Assembly: GCF_022346545.1 (NCBI RefSeq)
Contig: NZ_JAKRNU010000010.1
Span: forward strand, 110,156 to 174,155
DNA from: Sporosarcina sp. ACRSM
GTDB taxonomy: Bacteria > Bacillota > Bacilli > Bacillales_A > Planococcaceae
Direction: 5' to 3'
DNA: 64,000 nt
Positions within the stretch are counted from its first letter, which is position 1. Every line of letters begins with the position of its first letter. The position numbers were made by a program, and so were the translations under genes. Below, one piece after another: positions 1 through 8,413 of this stretch. The notes beneath the pieces are model-generated. The model was not told the origin of the DNA, ran no database searches, and saw nothing but the letters and a program-made list of their open reading frames with translations.

Positions 1-30
1 TATCCACTTCCCCCAAGGAAGTAATATGAG

Positions 31-57
31 AACTCCACTTAGGTGGAGTTTATTTTT
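31..57 (+). terminator. Intrinsic terminator of a gene left of the window
   Basis: The 10-bp arms AACTCCACTT and AGGTGGAGTT form a near-perfect hairpin followed by a T-rich run. It would end a rightward transcript that begins outside the window. The stretch from 61 to 239 shows no other clear structure. Confidence 0.7.
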
Positions 58-239
58 ATTTTGGGAAGTATTGAAGTGTAGCCCTTGATTGGTTCAAAAA
101 TCTTTGCTTGCAATCAAACACCTCACGAATGCAATCAGGCAGGGCAGGGAGTCAGCCGTTGTTCTTGTATTCGGAAAAAGACGAAACTTCCATGACTATT
201 CAGCCGTAAAGAAGTTAAGAATAAAAAGGGGTTGAGGAC

Positions 240-587
240 ATGGCAGTACGTGAATTTATCGTTAATGTTTCACCGAAAGAAGCGATGGATGCGATTGAGA
301 ATTATGTAGTCAAGGGAAGCATAAGTGGCACACTCGTCGATCAGCACGTAAGACGGATCGGCGAACATGAAGTCTATGTTGTCATTTTGGAGAAATATTA
401 CATGCGTTCGAGTAATCGGGCTTCGTTGACGGTCACGATTGATAATTTTGACGGTAAAACAAAAGTGCATGCCGTTGCAGCGGGCGGTTCGGAAGGCGTT
501 TTCTTTCGCTTTGACTGGGGCGCAGGCAATAACTTTGCGAACAGTGTAGAGCATGCATTGAGGCCGTATATAATTGGAGGCGAATGA
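240..587 (+). CDS. DUF6054-like small protein
   Basis: This 115-residue soluble protein has no signal peptide or membrane segment. Its second half carries the pattern NRASLTVTI followed by a Gly-rich AAGGSEGVFFRFDWG segment and a C-terminal amphipathic helix. That arrangement resembles the uncharacterised DUF6054 family, whose members have a SGGxQxMFFK-type motif near the C-terminus. No catalytic residues are recognisable. A purine-rich GGGGTTGAGGAC just upstream of ATG 240 serves as ribosome binding site. It stands alone, with a terminator downstream near 720-752. The family assignment is from remembered pattern only; the function is unknown. Confidence 0.6.
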   Translation: MAVREFIVNVSPKEAMDAIENYVVKGSISGTLVDQHVRRIGEHEVYVVILEKYYMRSSNRASLTVTIDNFDGKTKVHAVAAGGSEGVFFRFDWGAGNNFANSVEHALRPYIIGGE

Positions 588-719
588 AGGTTAACTTAGT
601 TCCCAACGCTCTCGCCGAAGAAATTAACGCTCTGCATCAAGTAAGCAACATCCCCATAAAAATAACCAGCGTTCTACAATAACTAAGCAACACCACCGAC
701 ACTACATAGCTATAGAATA

Positions 720-752
720 AGAGCCTTTCCTTTAGCAGGAAGGTTTCTTTTG
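720..752 (+). terminator. Intrinsic terminator before the UDG-like gene
   Basis: A CCTTTCCT/AGGAAGG hairpin with a 5-nt loop is followed by TTTCTTTT. It separates the DUF6054-like gene from the glycosylase gene. Confidence 0.6.
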
Positions 753-784
753 TTAGAATGAACAAAACTGAAAGGGGTGCTCCG

Positions 785-1429
785 ATGTTTCGAATTCCTG
801 AATCGATTGCAGAACTTGGCAAAGAGCGGATAAAGGGTTTTCCAGTGGAAGGGTTCGTCTACGGGGAAGGGCCACAAAAGCCGGAACTGATGCTAATCGG
901 GGAAGCGCCGGGTGAGTTTGAATTGGTCGATGGCATCCCATTCATCGGACGAGCCGGGAAGGAATTGATGAAGTCCCTTGCCACCATCGGGTTGACGCGT
1001 GAGGATGTTTATATTACCAGCGCGGTCCGTAGCAGACCGTATCGATGGGGGACAAAAAAGGAGCGCGATGGAACGACGACGGAGCGCAAATACAACCGTC
1101 CACCGATACAGAAAGAGATTTTAGCGCATGCCCCCGTGCTCGATTATGAATTGGCAAATCTTGAGCCAAAACTCATCGTTACGCTCGGTAATGTCGGGTT
1201 GCAACGGCTGCTAGGAAAAGAGGCGAAAGTAACGGAGCTCCATGGGCAATTATTGGAACGTCCCATTCAATATTTGAATGAACTTGAGGATACGACGTTC
1301 AACTGGACGCAAGAGACCTATCGGATTGTGCCAACATTTCATCCGGCATCTGTCTTTTATCGACCGTCCCATCGACCGTCGCTTGATGCGGATTGGTTGG
1401 AAATCGGGCGTATTTTGAGGGACGGATGA
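785..1429 (+). CDS. Uracil-DNA glycosylase superfamily protein without Fe-S cysteines
   Basis: This 214-residue protein belongs to the uracil-DNA glycosylase fold. It has the motif GEAPGEFE (about residues 38-45) followed by the conserved PFIGRAGK, and a late HPAS motif matching the catalytic-loop histidine region of family 4/5 enzymes. Such enzymes remove uracil from DNA in base-excision repair. Family 4 proteins usually bind a 4Fe-4S cluster through four cysteines, but this sequence contains no cysteine at all, so it cannot carry that cluster. ATG 785 is preferred over ATG 758 because AAAGGGGTG lies 6 nt before it. The adjacent gene is another DNA glycosylase, suggesting a small repair cluster. 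Actual substrate specificity is an inference. Confidence 0.75.
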   Translation: MFRIPESIAELGKERIKGFPVEGFVYGEGPQKPELMLIGEAPGEFELVDGIPFIGRAGKELMKSLATIGLTREDVYITSAVRSRPYRWGTKKERDGTTTERKYNRPPIQKEILAHAPVLDYELANLEPKLIVTLGNVGLQRLLGKEAKVTELHGQLLERPIQYLNELEDTTFNWTQETYRIVPTFHPASVFYRPSHRPSLDADWLEIGRILRDG

Positions 1430-1499
1430 ATTCGATTTAGTAGACGGTATGATTTCTTCTAAATGAAGAGAGATTAATGAGGAGATTGGAGGTCTGATC

Positions 1500-2093
1500 T
1501 TGTATAAACCGATTAATCCATCATTTTTTGAAGCTCCAGTCCTTGAACTTGCACCGCAACTACTCGGACAGTATATTGTCCACGAACAACCGGAAGGGCG
1601 GCTCGTCGCGCGAATTGTGGAGACGGAGGCGTACCGTGGACCGGAAGATCGCGCTGCGCATAGTTTTGGGAATCGGCGGACGAAGCGGACGGATGTCATG
1701 TTCGGCGAAGCGGGGCTTGTCTACACATATCAAATGCACACCCATACGTTAATTAATGTCGTCAGCGGTCCGATTGGTACGCCGCATGCGATTCTAATCC
1801 GGGCTGTGGAACCAGTTGAAGGACTAGAACAGATGAAAGAAAATCGTGGAAGTCAGTTGAAAATGAAAGATTGGACGAATGGTCCTGGGAAATTGACAAA
1901 GGCACTGGGGATTACAATGGATTATTACGGCCATCATTGGACGCATGAACCGCTCTTCATCGCTGAAGGACCGAAACCGGCGGCAATTGAAGTGGGGCCA
2001 CGTGTCGGTATCGGCAACACAGGGGAAGCGGTCCATTATCCATGGCGATTTTATGAAAAAGATAATCCTTTTGTCTCAAAATACCGTCCATAA
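1500..2093 (+). CDS. 3-methyladenine DNA glycosylase (AAG/MPG family)
   Basis: The 197-residue protein matches the alkyladenine DNA glycosylase (AAG/Mpg) family, which excises alkylated purines such as 3-methyladenine and hypoxanthine. Recognisable landmarks are VARIVETEAYRGPEDRAAHS, with the family's catalytic glutamate in ETEAY, then VYTYQMHTH and NVV, and GPGKLTKALGI. The full family length is present. The start is TTG 1500, chosen because GGAGGT lies 6 nt upstream. It follows the UDG-like gene by about 70 nt in the same direction. The B. subtilis counterpart is, from memory, YxlJ. Confidence 0.9.
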   Translation: MYKPINPSFFEAPVLELAPQLLGQYIVHEQPEGRLVARIVETEAYRGPEDRAAHSFGNRRTKRTDVMFGEAGLVYTYQMHTHTLINVVSGPIGTPHAILIRAVEPVEGLEQMKENRGSQLKMKDWTNGPGKLTKALGITMDYYGHHWTHEPLFIAEGPKPAAIEVGPRVGIGNTGEAVHYPWRFYEKDNPFVSKYRP

Positions 2094-2152
2094 GTTTAGT
2101 CGGTAATAGCAGTGGAATAGTAAGAGTGGACAAACTAAAAGGAGTGTTTGTA

Positions 2153-2668
2153 ATGGCTAGAATTGCAACGTTACTAACAGACATGTTTGAGGACTCGGAA
2201 TACACAGAGCCGGCAAAAGCCTATCAAGACGTTGGCCATGAAGTCGTGACAATTGAGAAAGAAGCAGGCAATGAAGTGAAAGGGAAGCAAGGGGTAGCGA
2301 CCGTTAAAATTGATAAAGGGATTGACGATGTCAAACCAGAAGATTTTGATGCTCTCTTCATCCCTGGTGGCTTTTCTCCGGATTTGTTGCGGGCGGATGA
2401 TCGTTTTGTTCAATTTGCCAAAGCTTTCATGGATGCGAAAAAGCCGGTATTTGCAATCTGTCACGGACCACAGCTGCTCATCACGGCTAAGACGCTTGAA
2501 GGTAGAGATGCCACGGGTTATAAATCGATAAAAGTCGATATGGAATATGCCGGAGCGAAATATGCAGATCAAGAAGTGGTCGTCTGTCAAAAGCAGCTTG
2601 TGACGAGCCGGACACCGGATGACATCCCAGCATTCAATCGGGAATCGTTGAAACTTCTTGAAAGCTAA
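2153..2668 (+). CDS. DJ-1/PfpI family protein (general stress protein 18-like)
   Basis: This 171-residue cytoplasmic protein belongs to the DJ-1/PfpI/ThiJ superfamily. The nucleophile elbow FAICHGPQLL around residue 104 holds the conserved cysteine followed by histidine, and the upstream segment PGGFSPDLLR is typical of YhbO/YfkM-type members. Family members are reported as deglycase, chaperone or protease-like stress proteins; the exact activity cannot be read from sequence. ATG 2153 follows AAAAGGAG by 8 nt, so the earlier in-frame start is less likely. A strong terminator follows at 2692, indicating a single-gene unit. Confidence 0.88.
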   Translation: MARIATLLTDMFEDSEYTEPAKAYQDVGHEVVTIEKEAGNEVKGKQGVATVKIDKGIDDVKPEDFDALFIPGGFSPDLLRADDRFVQFAKAFMDAKKPVFAICHGPQLLITAKTLEGRDATGYKSIKVDMEYAGAKYADQEVVVCQKQLVTSRTPDDIPAFNRESLKLLES

Positions 2669-2691
2669 AAGGATACAAAAAAATAGCGGAT

Positions 2692-2719
2692 AAAAAAGGC
2701 CTGGAGCAGGGCCTTTTTT
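2692..2719 (+). terminator. Intrinsic terminator of the PfpI-like gene
   Basis: AAAAAAGGCC and GGCCTTTTTT arms around a short loop form a strong hairpin ending in a T run, directly after the stop codon region. Confidence 0.85.
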
Positions 2720-2905
2720 GACGTTATTAGGCTAATAGTAAAAATGGCTATAGAACGGCTTGTCCCTCGAAAGGTATTTGGTAGGTTGTCAACTTCTCGA
2801 AAGAATGATAAATTTGAAAGAAAGTACACGGAGGACTTAGTGGATTCTGATTTTTCGGAAATAAGAGACGTCTTTTTCTGTCGTGCAACTGAGTAGGGGG
2901 ACATT

Positions 2906-3961
2906 ATGGGAAAAATACTAAAAATGGGTAGCGCTTTCATCGGGATCATTGTTGGAGCAGGATTTGCATCCGGTCAAGAGATCCTTCAATATTTTACAAG
3001 CTTCGGACTTCTTGGGGTTGCCGGGGCGATTGTTTCAACAGCGTTGTTCGCTTATTTGGGAATGACGCTAACGAGGATTGGGAGTCGGATGCGGACTACT
3101 TCGCATAAAGAAGCCATTTACAAAATTAGTGGGCGTTACTTAGGCATTATTGTAGATACCGTCATTATTATTACATTGTTTAGCGTTGGGGTTGTTATGA
3201 TTGCCGGGGCAGGGTCCAACTTGAATCAGCAGTTTGGTTTGCCTTCTTATATGGGTAGTCTTTTGATGGTTGTGCTTGTCTTTTTAACTGTACTGTTGAA
3301 TGTGGATAAAGTTGTTGGTGTTATTGGCAGCATCACGCCATTTTTGATTGCCGCGGTTGTTCTAGTCTCAATCTATTGCTTGATGACAATCGACACCACG
3401 TTTTCGATACTCGATCCAATTGCACGCGATGTAAAAACAACGTTGCCGAATTGGTTTATCTCAAGTATTAACTATGTATCGTTCAATATTGCAACGGGTG
3501 CTTCGATGACGCTTGTCATGGGAGGGGCAGAGAAAGATGAAAGAATCGCAAAATGGGGCGGATTAGTAGGTGGTCTAGGATTAGGAATTCTCATCCTGCT
3601 CAGTCATTTGGCGATCTTCTCCAAAATTGAGTCGGTTGCGGACGCTGAATTGCCGATGTTGGCCATCATTAACGACATTTCGCCTATCCTTGCCATTCTT
3701 ATGGCATTTGTGCTGTATGGTATGATTTTCAATACGGCGGTCGGTATGTTTTATGCATTCGGTGCACGATTTGTCCCGATTGGAACCAAAGGCTTTAAAA
3801 TGTTTGTGCTCTTCACATTGGTGATCGGATTTGCCTTGAGTTTTGTTGGATTTACCAATCTTGTTGCTCATTTATACCCGTTTATAGGCTACATGGGCTT
3901 GTTCCTCATAGTAGCACTTATTATTGCACCGTTCAGAATGGCGAAAAAGGTCGCGCGTTAA
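2906..3961 (+). CDS. YkvI-family membrane transporter
   Basis: The 351-residue protein has about ten hydrophobic helices and no signal peptide. Its start MGSAFIGIIVGAGFASGQEILQYF is the signature of YkvI-family proteins, distant members of the LeuT/APC-type fold related to branched-chain amino-acid carriers. The unwound-helix motif GAGFASGQE is the probable substrate/ion site. The transported solute is unknown. A GGGGG-rich ribosome binding site precedes ATG 2906. The gene is monocistronic: a terminator lies upstream at 2692 and a strong bidirectional one downstream at 3988. Confidence 0.85.
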   Translation: MGKILKMGSAFIGIIVGAGFASGQEILQYFTSFGLLGVAGAIVSTALFAYLGMTLTRIGSRMRTTSHKEAIYKISGRYLGIIVDTVIIITLFSVGVVMIAGAGSNLNQQFGLPSYMGSLLMVVLVFLTVLLNVDKVVGVIGSITPFLIAAVVLVSIYCLMTIDTTFSILDPIARDVKTTLPNWFISSINYVSFNIATGASMTLVMGGAEKDERIAKWGGLVGGLGLGILILLSHLAIFSKIESVADAELPMLAIINDISPILAILMAFVLYGMIFNTAVGMFYAFGARFVPIGTKGFKMFVLFTLVIGFALSFVGFTNLVAHLYPFIGYMGLFLIVALIIAPFRMAKKVAR

Positions 3962-3987
3962 AAGTAGAACCCGAATACAAAAACTAC

Positions 3988-4026
3988 AAAAAACGCCGCC
4001 ATCCAATTTGGATGGCGGCGTTTTTT
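3988..4026. terminator. Bidirectional terminator between ykvI-like gene and hmp
   Basis: A 16-17 bp perfect stem (AAAAACGCCGCCATCC / GGATGGCGGCGTTTTT) with a 5-nt loop has A and T tracts on both sides. It can therefore end both the rightward transporter transcript and the leftward hmp transcript. Confidence 0.92.
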
Positions 4027-4029
4027 GCA

Positions 4030-5217
4030 TTACACATGTGCCAGTTCAAGTTGTACGGCAGGTCCGAAGAATTCGTAGTGAACTTTTTCTTCAGGGATGC
4101 CAAGCGCGTACAATTCTTTGATGACGGCTTGCATAAACGCCATCGGTCCGCAGACATAGATATCGCTACCTTCGATTACGTTGCTTGCAAGGAAGTCGCG
4201 GTTGATGAAGCCATCGCCTTCTTCAGAATAAAGAACCGCGTACTTGGAAGCAGGCAATGAGGCATTCAATTCTGTAAGCTTATCATTGAACGCTTGGTGT
4301 TTGCGCGTGCGTGCAGAGTGTAAAAAGGCAACTTGGCGTTCCGGCGTGTTTTTCGCGATGTATTCGTACATGCTCATCATCGGCGTAATTCCGACACCGC
4401 CGCTAATAAATGTAACGGGTGCATCGCTGTCTGTATCCAAGTGGAAGTCTCCGGCAGGTGCACTCACTTCAAGTGTATCGCCGACATTCATGCCACGATG
4501 TAGGAACACGGATACTTTACCGTTCGGGTTGCATTCATCTTCGCGTTTGACGGAGATTCGGAATGTATCGTCTGTTGTTGCTTGTGACAAGCTATATTGG
4601 CGATTCAAAGTATATGTTTCGCCCGGAATTGTCACGCGGATCGTAATGTATTGACCTGGTTTGTAAGTCGGTAACGGTTGTCCGTCGATCGGTTTCAAAT
4701 AGAAGGAAGTGATGACATCACTTTCCACGACTTTGTCGGCAATCGTAAATTCTTTAAATGTTCTCCAGCCGCCGTCCATCTGTTCCGCTTTGTCATACAT
4801 CTCTTTTTCGATACCGATGAATGCATCTGCGATCACTTGGTAAGCTTCGCCCCATGCGCCGATGATTTCCGGAGTTGCCGCATCACCGAGCACTTCTTTG
4901 ATGGCGCCTAATAGGTGATAACCGACAATCGGATATTGTTCGGGTGTAATGCCGAGTGATTTGTGTTTGTGGGCAATTTGGACAACTGCCGGGATGATGG
5001 CGCCAAGATTGTCGATGTTGGCAGCAGCAGCGTATACTGCGTTCGCAAGAGCTGTTTGCTGGCGTCCTTGAGACTGATTCGCATGGTTAAAAACATTTAA
5101 TAGTTCCGGATGTGCTTCGAACATGTTTTTGTAAAATACTGTTGTAATCGTTTTTCCGTGTTGCTCCAATACAGGTACTGTCGATTTGATAATGTCGATT
5201 GTTTCTTGAGAAAGCAT
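4030..5217 (-). CDS. hmp: Flavohemoglobin (nitric oxide dioxygenase)
   Basis: The 395-residue protein has the full Hmp layout: a heme globin domain (about 1-140, with the proximal histidine region VQIAHKHKSLG), an FAD-binding barrel with RQYSLS, and an NAD-binding domain with GGVGITPMMSM and YVCGPMAFM. It oxidises nitric oxide to nitrate using O2 and NAD(P)H in the cytoplasm. The ATG at 5217 is chosen because the upstream in-frame GTG overlaps the ribosome binding site GAAAGG. It is transcribed divergently from an NsrR-like regulator. A 29-bp dyad in the shared intergenic region is the likely control site. Confidence 0.95.
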   Translation of the reverse strand: MLSQETIDIIKSTVPVLEQHGKTITTVFYKNMFEAHPELLNVFNHANQSQGRQQTALANAVYAAAANIDNLGAIIPAVVQIAHKHKSLGITPEQYPIVGYHLLGAIKEVLGDAATPEIIGAWGEAYQVIADAFIGIEKEMYDKAEQMDGGWRTFKEFTIADKVVESDVITSFYLKPIDGQPLPTYKPGQYITIRVTIPGETYTLNRQYSLSQATTDDTFRISVKREDECNPNGKVSVFLHRGMNVGDTLEVSAPAGDFHLDTDSDAPVTFISGGVGITPMMSMYEYIAKNTPERQVAFLHSARTRKHQAFNDKLTELNASLPASKYAVLYSEEGDGFINRDFLASNVIEGSDIYVCGPMAFMQAVIKELYALGIPEEKVHYEFFGPAVQLELAHV

Positions 5218-5269
5218 GTAAAACACGACCTTTCTGTTTTGTTAATTCAACAATAAACTAAAAATCGTT

Positions 5270-5298
5270 TTAAAGCTATATATAAAATATAACTTTAA
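5270..5298. promoter_or_regulatory. Candidate NsrR operator in the hmp-nsrR intergenic region
   Basis: An AT-rich dyad has 12-bp arms (TTAAAGCTATAT and ATATAACTTTAA) that match except at one position, separated by 5 nt. It lies upstream of hmp and of the divergent Rrf2/NsrR gene. Position and symmetry suggest the regulator's binding site; this is an inference. A TATAAT at 5349-5354 is a plausible -10 for the regulator gene, but no good -35 is visible. Confidence 0.6.
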
Positions 5299-5378
5299 GG
5301 AACGTTAAAAAAATAGCCACATTTCTTTCACGCAATTGCCACAAAGGCTATAATAGTATTGGAAAGTGCGGTGAAATT

Positions 5379-5822
5379 ATGCGTCTGACAATGTATACGG
5401 ATTTTTCATTGCGGGTGTTGTTGTTTCTTGGCGTAAAAGGTCCGGAGCAGCTATCGACTGTACAGGAAATTTCGGAGGCGTATGGCATCTCGAAAAACCA
5501 TCTGACGAAAGTGACACACGAGCTCGGGAAGATGGGGTTGATCGAAACGATTCGGGGTCGTGGCGGCGGGATTCGCCTGCACATCGATCCAAGCCTGATC
5601 AATATCGGTGAAGTGGTACGGAAAACGGAAGATGATTTCCATCTCGTCGAGTGTTTCAATTGTGCAACGAACCGATGTGTCATCACACCGGTATGTAAGT
5701 TGAAAGGTGTGCTGCATGAGGCGCTGGAAGCTTACTTGAAAGTATTGGACAGTTATACACTTGCCGATTTTGTCGTGGACAATAAAGGCCTGGCTTCGAT
5801 TTTGTTGAACAGGCCTTTATGA
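5379..5822 (+). CDS. nsrR: NsrR-type Rrf2 family nitric-oxide-sensing repressor
   Basis: The 147-residue protein starts with the Rrf2 winged-helix domain (MRLTMYTDFSLRVLLFL, then EISEAYGISKNHLTKV as recognition helices). It carries cysteines at 92, 95, 100 and 106. The C95-x4-C100-x5-C106 spacing is that of the NsrR iron-sulfur cluster ligands. NsrR loses DNA binding when nitric oxide attacks the cluster. Divergent pairing with hmp supports the assignment. Its last codons are embedded in an 11-bp perfect inverted repeat (5782-5792 and 5810-5820) that could act as an RNA hairpin at the mRNA end. Confidence 0.88.
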   Translation: MRLTMYTDFSLRVLLFLGVKGPEQLSTVQEISEAYGISKNHLTKVTHELGKMGLIETIRGRGGGIRLHIDPSLINIGEVVRKTEDDFHLVECFNCATNRCVITPVCKLKGVLHEALEAYLKVLDSYTLADFVVDNKGLASILLNRPL

Positions 5823-5867
5823 TAAACTAAAAATGAAGAGAAAAGAAAAAGTGGGAGGCAGTTATTC

Positions 5868-6794
5868 ATGGGAAAAGTTTTAGTGTTTGGTCATAAGAAC
5901 CCCGATACTGATACGATTACATCGGCGATCAGCTATGCGTATCTGAAACAGCAATTGGGGATGGACGCGGAGGCGGTACGACTAGGTACTGTTTCAAATG
6001 AGACGGCGTATGCGTTGGAGCATTTCGGTTTTGAAGCACCACGTCTTATTGAAAAGGCGGCCCCAGAAGCGGCACAAGTGATTCTTGTCGATCATAATGA
6101 AAAACAGCAAAGTGTGGATGATTTGAGCGATGTACAAGTCATTGAAGTGATCGACCATCACCGGATCGCCAACTTTGAAACGAATGATCCACTTTACTAT
6201 CGTGCGGAGCCGGTTGGTTGTACGGCTACAATTTTGAATAAACTTTACAAGGAAAACGGCGTCGAGATTCCCAAGAATATTGCAGGTCTTATGCTGTCTG
6301 CGATTGTTTCGGACTCACTGCTGTTCAAATCGCCGACGTTTACGGAAGAGGATCGACGGGCTGCAGAAGAATTGGCAGCCATTGCGGATGTCGATGCGCA
6401 AGAGTATGGATTGGCGATGTTGAAAGCCGGTGCCGACCTAAGCGATAAGTCGCTTGAAGATCTAGTTGCTTTGGATGCGAAAGAATTCGTGATGGGCAAT
6501 GCAAAAGTTGAAATTGCCCAAGTGAATGCGATTGACGTAAATGATGTCATGAACCGTCAGGCGGAGCTAGAGGCATTGTTGAATGGCGTTATTGAGGAGA
6601 AAGGTTTAGACTTGTTCCTGTTCGCTGTGACGGATATATTGAACAATGACTCGGTCGTTCTTGTTCTAGGGAAAGAGGCGGAACGTGCAAGTGCTGCCTT
6701 CAACGTAGCGCTCGATAACAATACGGCGAAATTGACAGGTGTCGTATCCCGGAAGAAGCAGATTGTTCCGGTTTTGACGGAAGCGTTGAAATAA
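5868..6794 (+). CDS. ppaC: Manganese-dependent inorganic pyrophosphatase
   Basis: The 308-residue protein is a family II (DHH/DHHA2) pyrophosphatase that hydrolyses PPi to phosphate in the cytoplasm. Metal ligands are visible as GHKNPDTD (H9, D13, D15), D75 in VDHNE, the DHH triad at 96-98, and D149 in VSDSLLF. The C-terminal DHHA2 domain ends with the substrate-binding SRKKQ. Length matches the family. GGGAGG before ATG 5868 is the ribosome binding site. It follows nsrR by 45 nt but is probably independent. Confidence 0.95.
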   Translation: MGKVLVFGHKNPDTDTITSAISYAYLKQQLGMDAEAVRLGTVSNETAYALEHFGFEAPRLIEKAAPEAAQVILVDHNEKQQSVDDLSDVQVIEVIDHHRIANFETNDPLYYRAEPVGCTATILNKLYKENGVEIPKNIAGLMLSAIVSDSLLFKSPTFTEEDRRAAEELAAIADVDAQEYGLAMLKAGADLSDKSLEDLVALDAKEFVMGNAKVEIAQVNAIDVNDVMNRQAELEALLNGVIEEKGLDLFLFAVTDILNNDSVVLVLGKEAERASAAFNVALDNNTAKLTGVVSRKKQIVPVLTEALK

Positions 6795-6801
6795 TACTAC
6801 A

Positions 6802-6838
6802 AAAGCGGAGGGCGCCTGGCGTCCGGAGTCTAGACGAC
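6802..6838 (+). repeat. Short partial copy of the dispersed palindromic repeat
   Basis: The segment AAAAGCGGAGGGCGCCTGGCG followed by TCCGGAGTCTAGAC matches the left end of the larger element at 9054-9273. It sits just after the ppaC stop codon and immediately before a terminator. Confidence 0.7.
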
Positions 6839-6841
6839 TAC

Positions 6842-6881
6842 AAAAAGGCTGTGCCCCTGAAAAGAGGGCGCGGCCTTTTTG
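6842..6881. terminator. Terminator between ppaC and the Rieske-FAD gene
   Basis: AAAAAGGC and GGCCTTTTT arms with an inner TGCCCC/GGGCGC stem form a bidirectional intrinsic terminator between two convergent genes. Confidence 0.85.
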
Positions 6882-6939
6882 TATGCCATTATGAAGGTGG
6901 AGAGGATTACAAGTCCGCTACATGAATGGATATCCTCTT

Positions 6940-8316
6940 TTATTTCAAATTCAAGGGTTTTGTTGCAGGACCTTCCAGCACGGATCCGTCTTTTCGGAAG
7001 CGGGAGCCATGACATGGGCAATCCCAAGTTTCATCGCCCTCATTCCATCTTGTCCGACAGCCCATATGTGTACAGATTGGGGCATTCGTTCGTGTCAGAT
7101 GCCCGCCTGTGAATTCGGTGACAACGAGTCCGGAAATTTTCAATGCTTGCAATAAAAACGAGCCGAATCCGGTCCGGTCCGGTGCATACAGTTGAGAAGC
7201 ATTGTTATCTCGCCCCACAATCAGATCGCTAATGATCCGAGCACTTGCCAAAGAATTCGATAATCCCCATTTCCGATTGCCTGTGCTCAAATAGACGTAA
7301 GGCATACTGGAGGAAATGATGCCCGCATAAGGGATCAGATCCGGTGTTTGCGGATCCTGCGCCGACCATCTGTTGGTCAAGGTATCCAGATGATACAACT
7401 CTTGTACATCCGTATTCAAACGCTTGTAATGCACTTCGGTGTTGCTTTCCATCCCGGCTGTATGACTTTCACCAGATAGGAGGAAGAACGTCTTGTCATC
7501 AAATTGGGCGGTGCGAATGGACCTTTTTGGCGAATCGACGGAAATATATTGCCCTTGTAAAGGCATATTTCCTTCAGCGGCTACAATATAAGAACGGTCA
7601 ACAGCCAATTTCATTACTTGGAGACCGCGCAATGCTTCAATCGGATAATGGGTACATAAAATAAGTTCAGTGAATTGGATTTCATGTTCCGATTTCATGG
7701 CAAGTAGTCGTTTTTTCAAATCCATGAGCACGACATCTGAATGTTCGTAGATCCGAGCTCCGGCTTCGACTGCAAGCTGGGCGAGGTGCTGTCCGAAACG
7801 GACGGGATGAATTTGGCATTCGTTTGGCATTGTAAGGGTTGCGTCGATCTGAATTGGTAATTCTGAGTTTTTACCCAGCTCTCCGGGAATGCCAAGTGCT
7901 TCATAAGCACGCATTTCGTGGCGCAACAGTTCAGTACCGTGTTTCGTTTGGGAATAGAGAATGGAATCTGCTGTCTTGATTTCTCCCTCTTTTGCAAAGG
8001 ACCGGGCGAATTCAATGGCTTGTTCATTGACGTCATAATACAATTTGGCCTGATCATGCCCGAACTGCTTTAATAATTTGGCATAGACTAAATCATGTTG
8101 GGCGGTCAATTTCCCTGTGGAATTACCGGTAGCCCCTGCCAAAATGGTATCTTTCTCTAGAAGAATTACGTCTTTGCCTTCTTTGGCTAGGTAATAGGCG
8201 TTTGCAATTCCAGCTAATCCTCCACCGATAATGCAAATATCGCAACTGACATCTTGATCGAGTGTTGGATAGGGATCAAGTGGATATGCGGTTTGTAGCC
8301 ATAATGAGTTGAACAT
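6940..8316 (-). CDS. FAD-dependent oxidoreductase with C-terminal Rieske domain (YhfW-like)
   Basis: The 458-residue protein joins a DAO-type FAD domain (dinucleotide motif IIGGGLAGIANAYYLAKEG near residue 30) to a C-terminal Rieske [2Fe-2S] domain. The cluster ligands appear as CTHMGC and, 15-17 residues later, CPCHGSRF (about residues 415-438). The architecture is that of B. subtilis YhfW; the substrate is not known. The start is ATG 8316 because GGAGGT lies 6 nt upstream, whereas the upstream ATG at 8364 has no good site. It is convergent with ppaC and divergent from the thiol oxidoreductase gene. Confidence 0.88.
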   Translation of the reverse strand: MFNSLWLQTAYPLDPYPTLDQDVSCDICIIGGGLAGIANAYYLAKEGKDVILLEKDTILAGATGNSTGKLTAQHDLVYAKLLKQFGHDQAKLYYDVNEQAIEFARSFAKEGEIKTADSILYSQTKHGTELLRHEMRAYEALGIPGELGKNSELPIQIDATLTMPNECQIHPVRFGQHLAQLAVEAGARIYEHSDVVLMDLKKRLLAMKSEHEIQFTELILCTHYPIEALRGLQVMKLAVDRSYIVAAEGNMPLQGQYISVDSPKRSIRTAQFDDKTFFLLSGESHTAGMESNTEVHYKRLNTDVQELYHLDTLTNRWSAQDPQTPDLIPYAGIISSSMPYVYLSTGNRKWGLSNSLASARIISDLIVGRDNNASQLYAPDRTGFGSFLLQALKISGLVVTEFTGGHLTRTNAPICTHMGCRTRWNEGDETWDCPCHGSRFRKDGSVLEGPATKPLNLK

Positions 8317-8413
8317 CGAATAACCTCCGTCAAGTCTTCTTGAAAACGTAGTAAGCATATTCATTGTTGCCTTCTTTGATTGGTTTTAAAATCAAAAGAA
8401 GAAAGGTGTGTGG

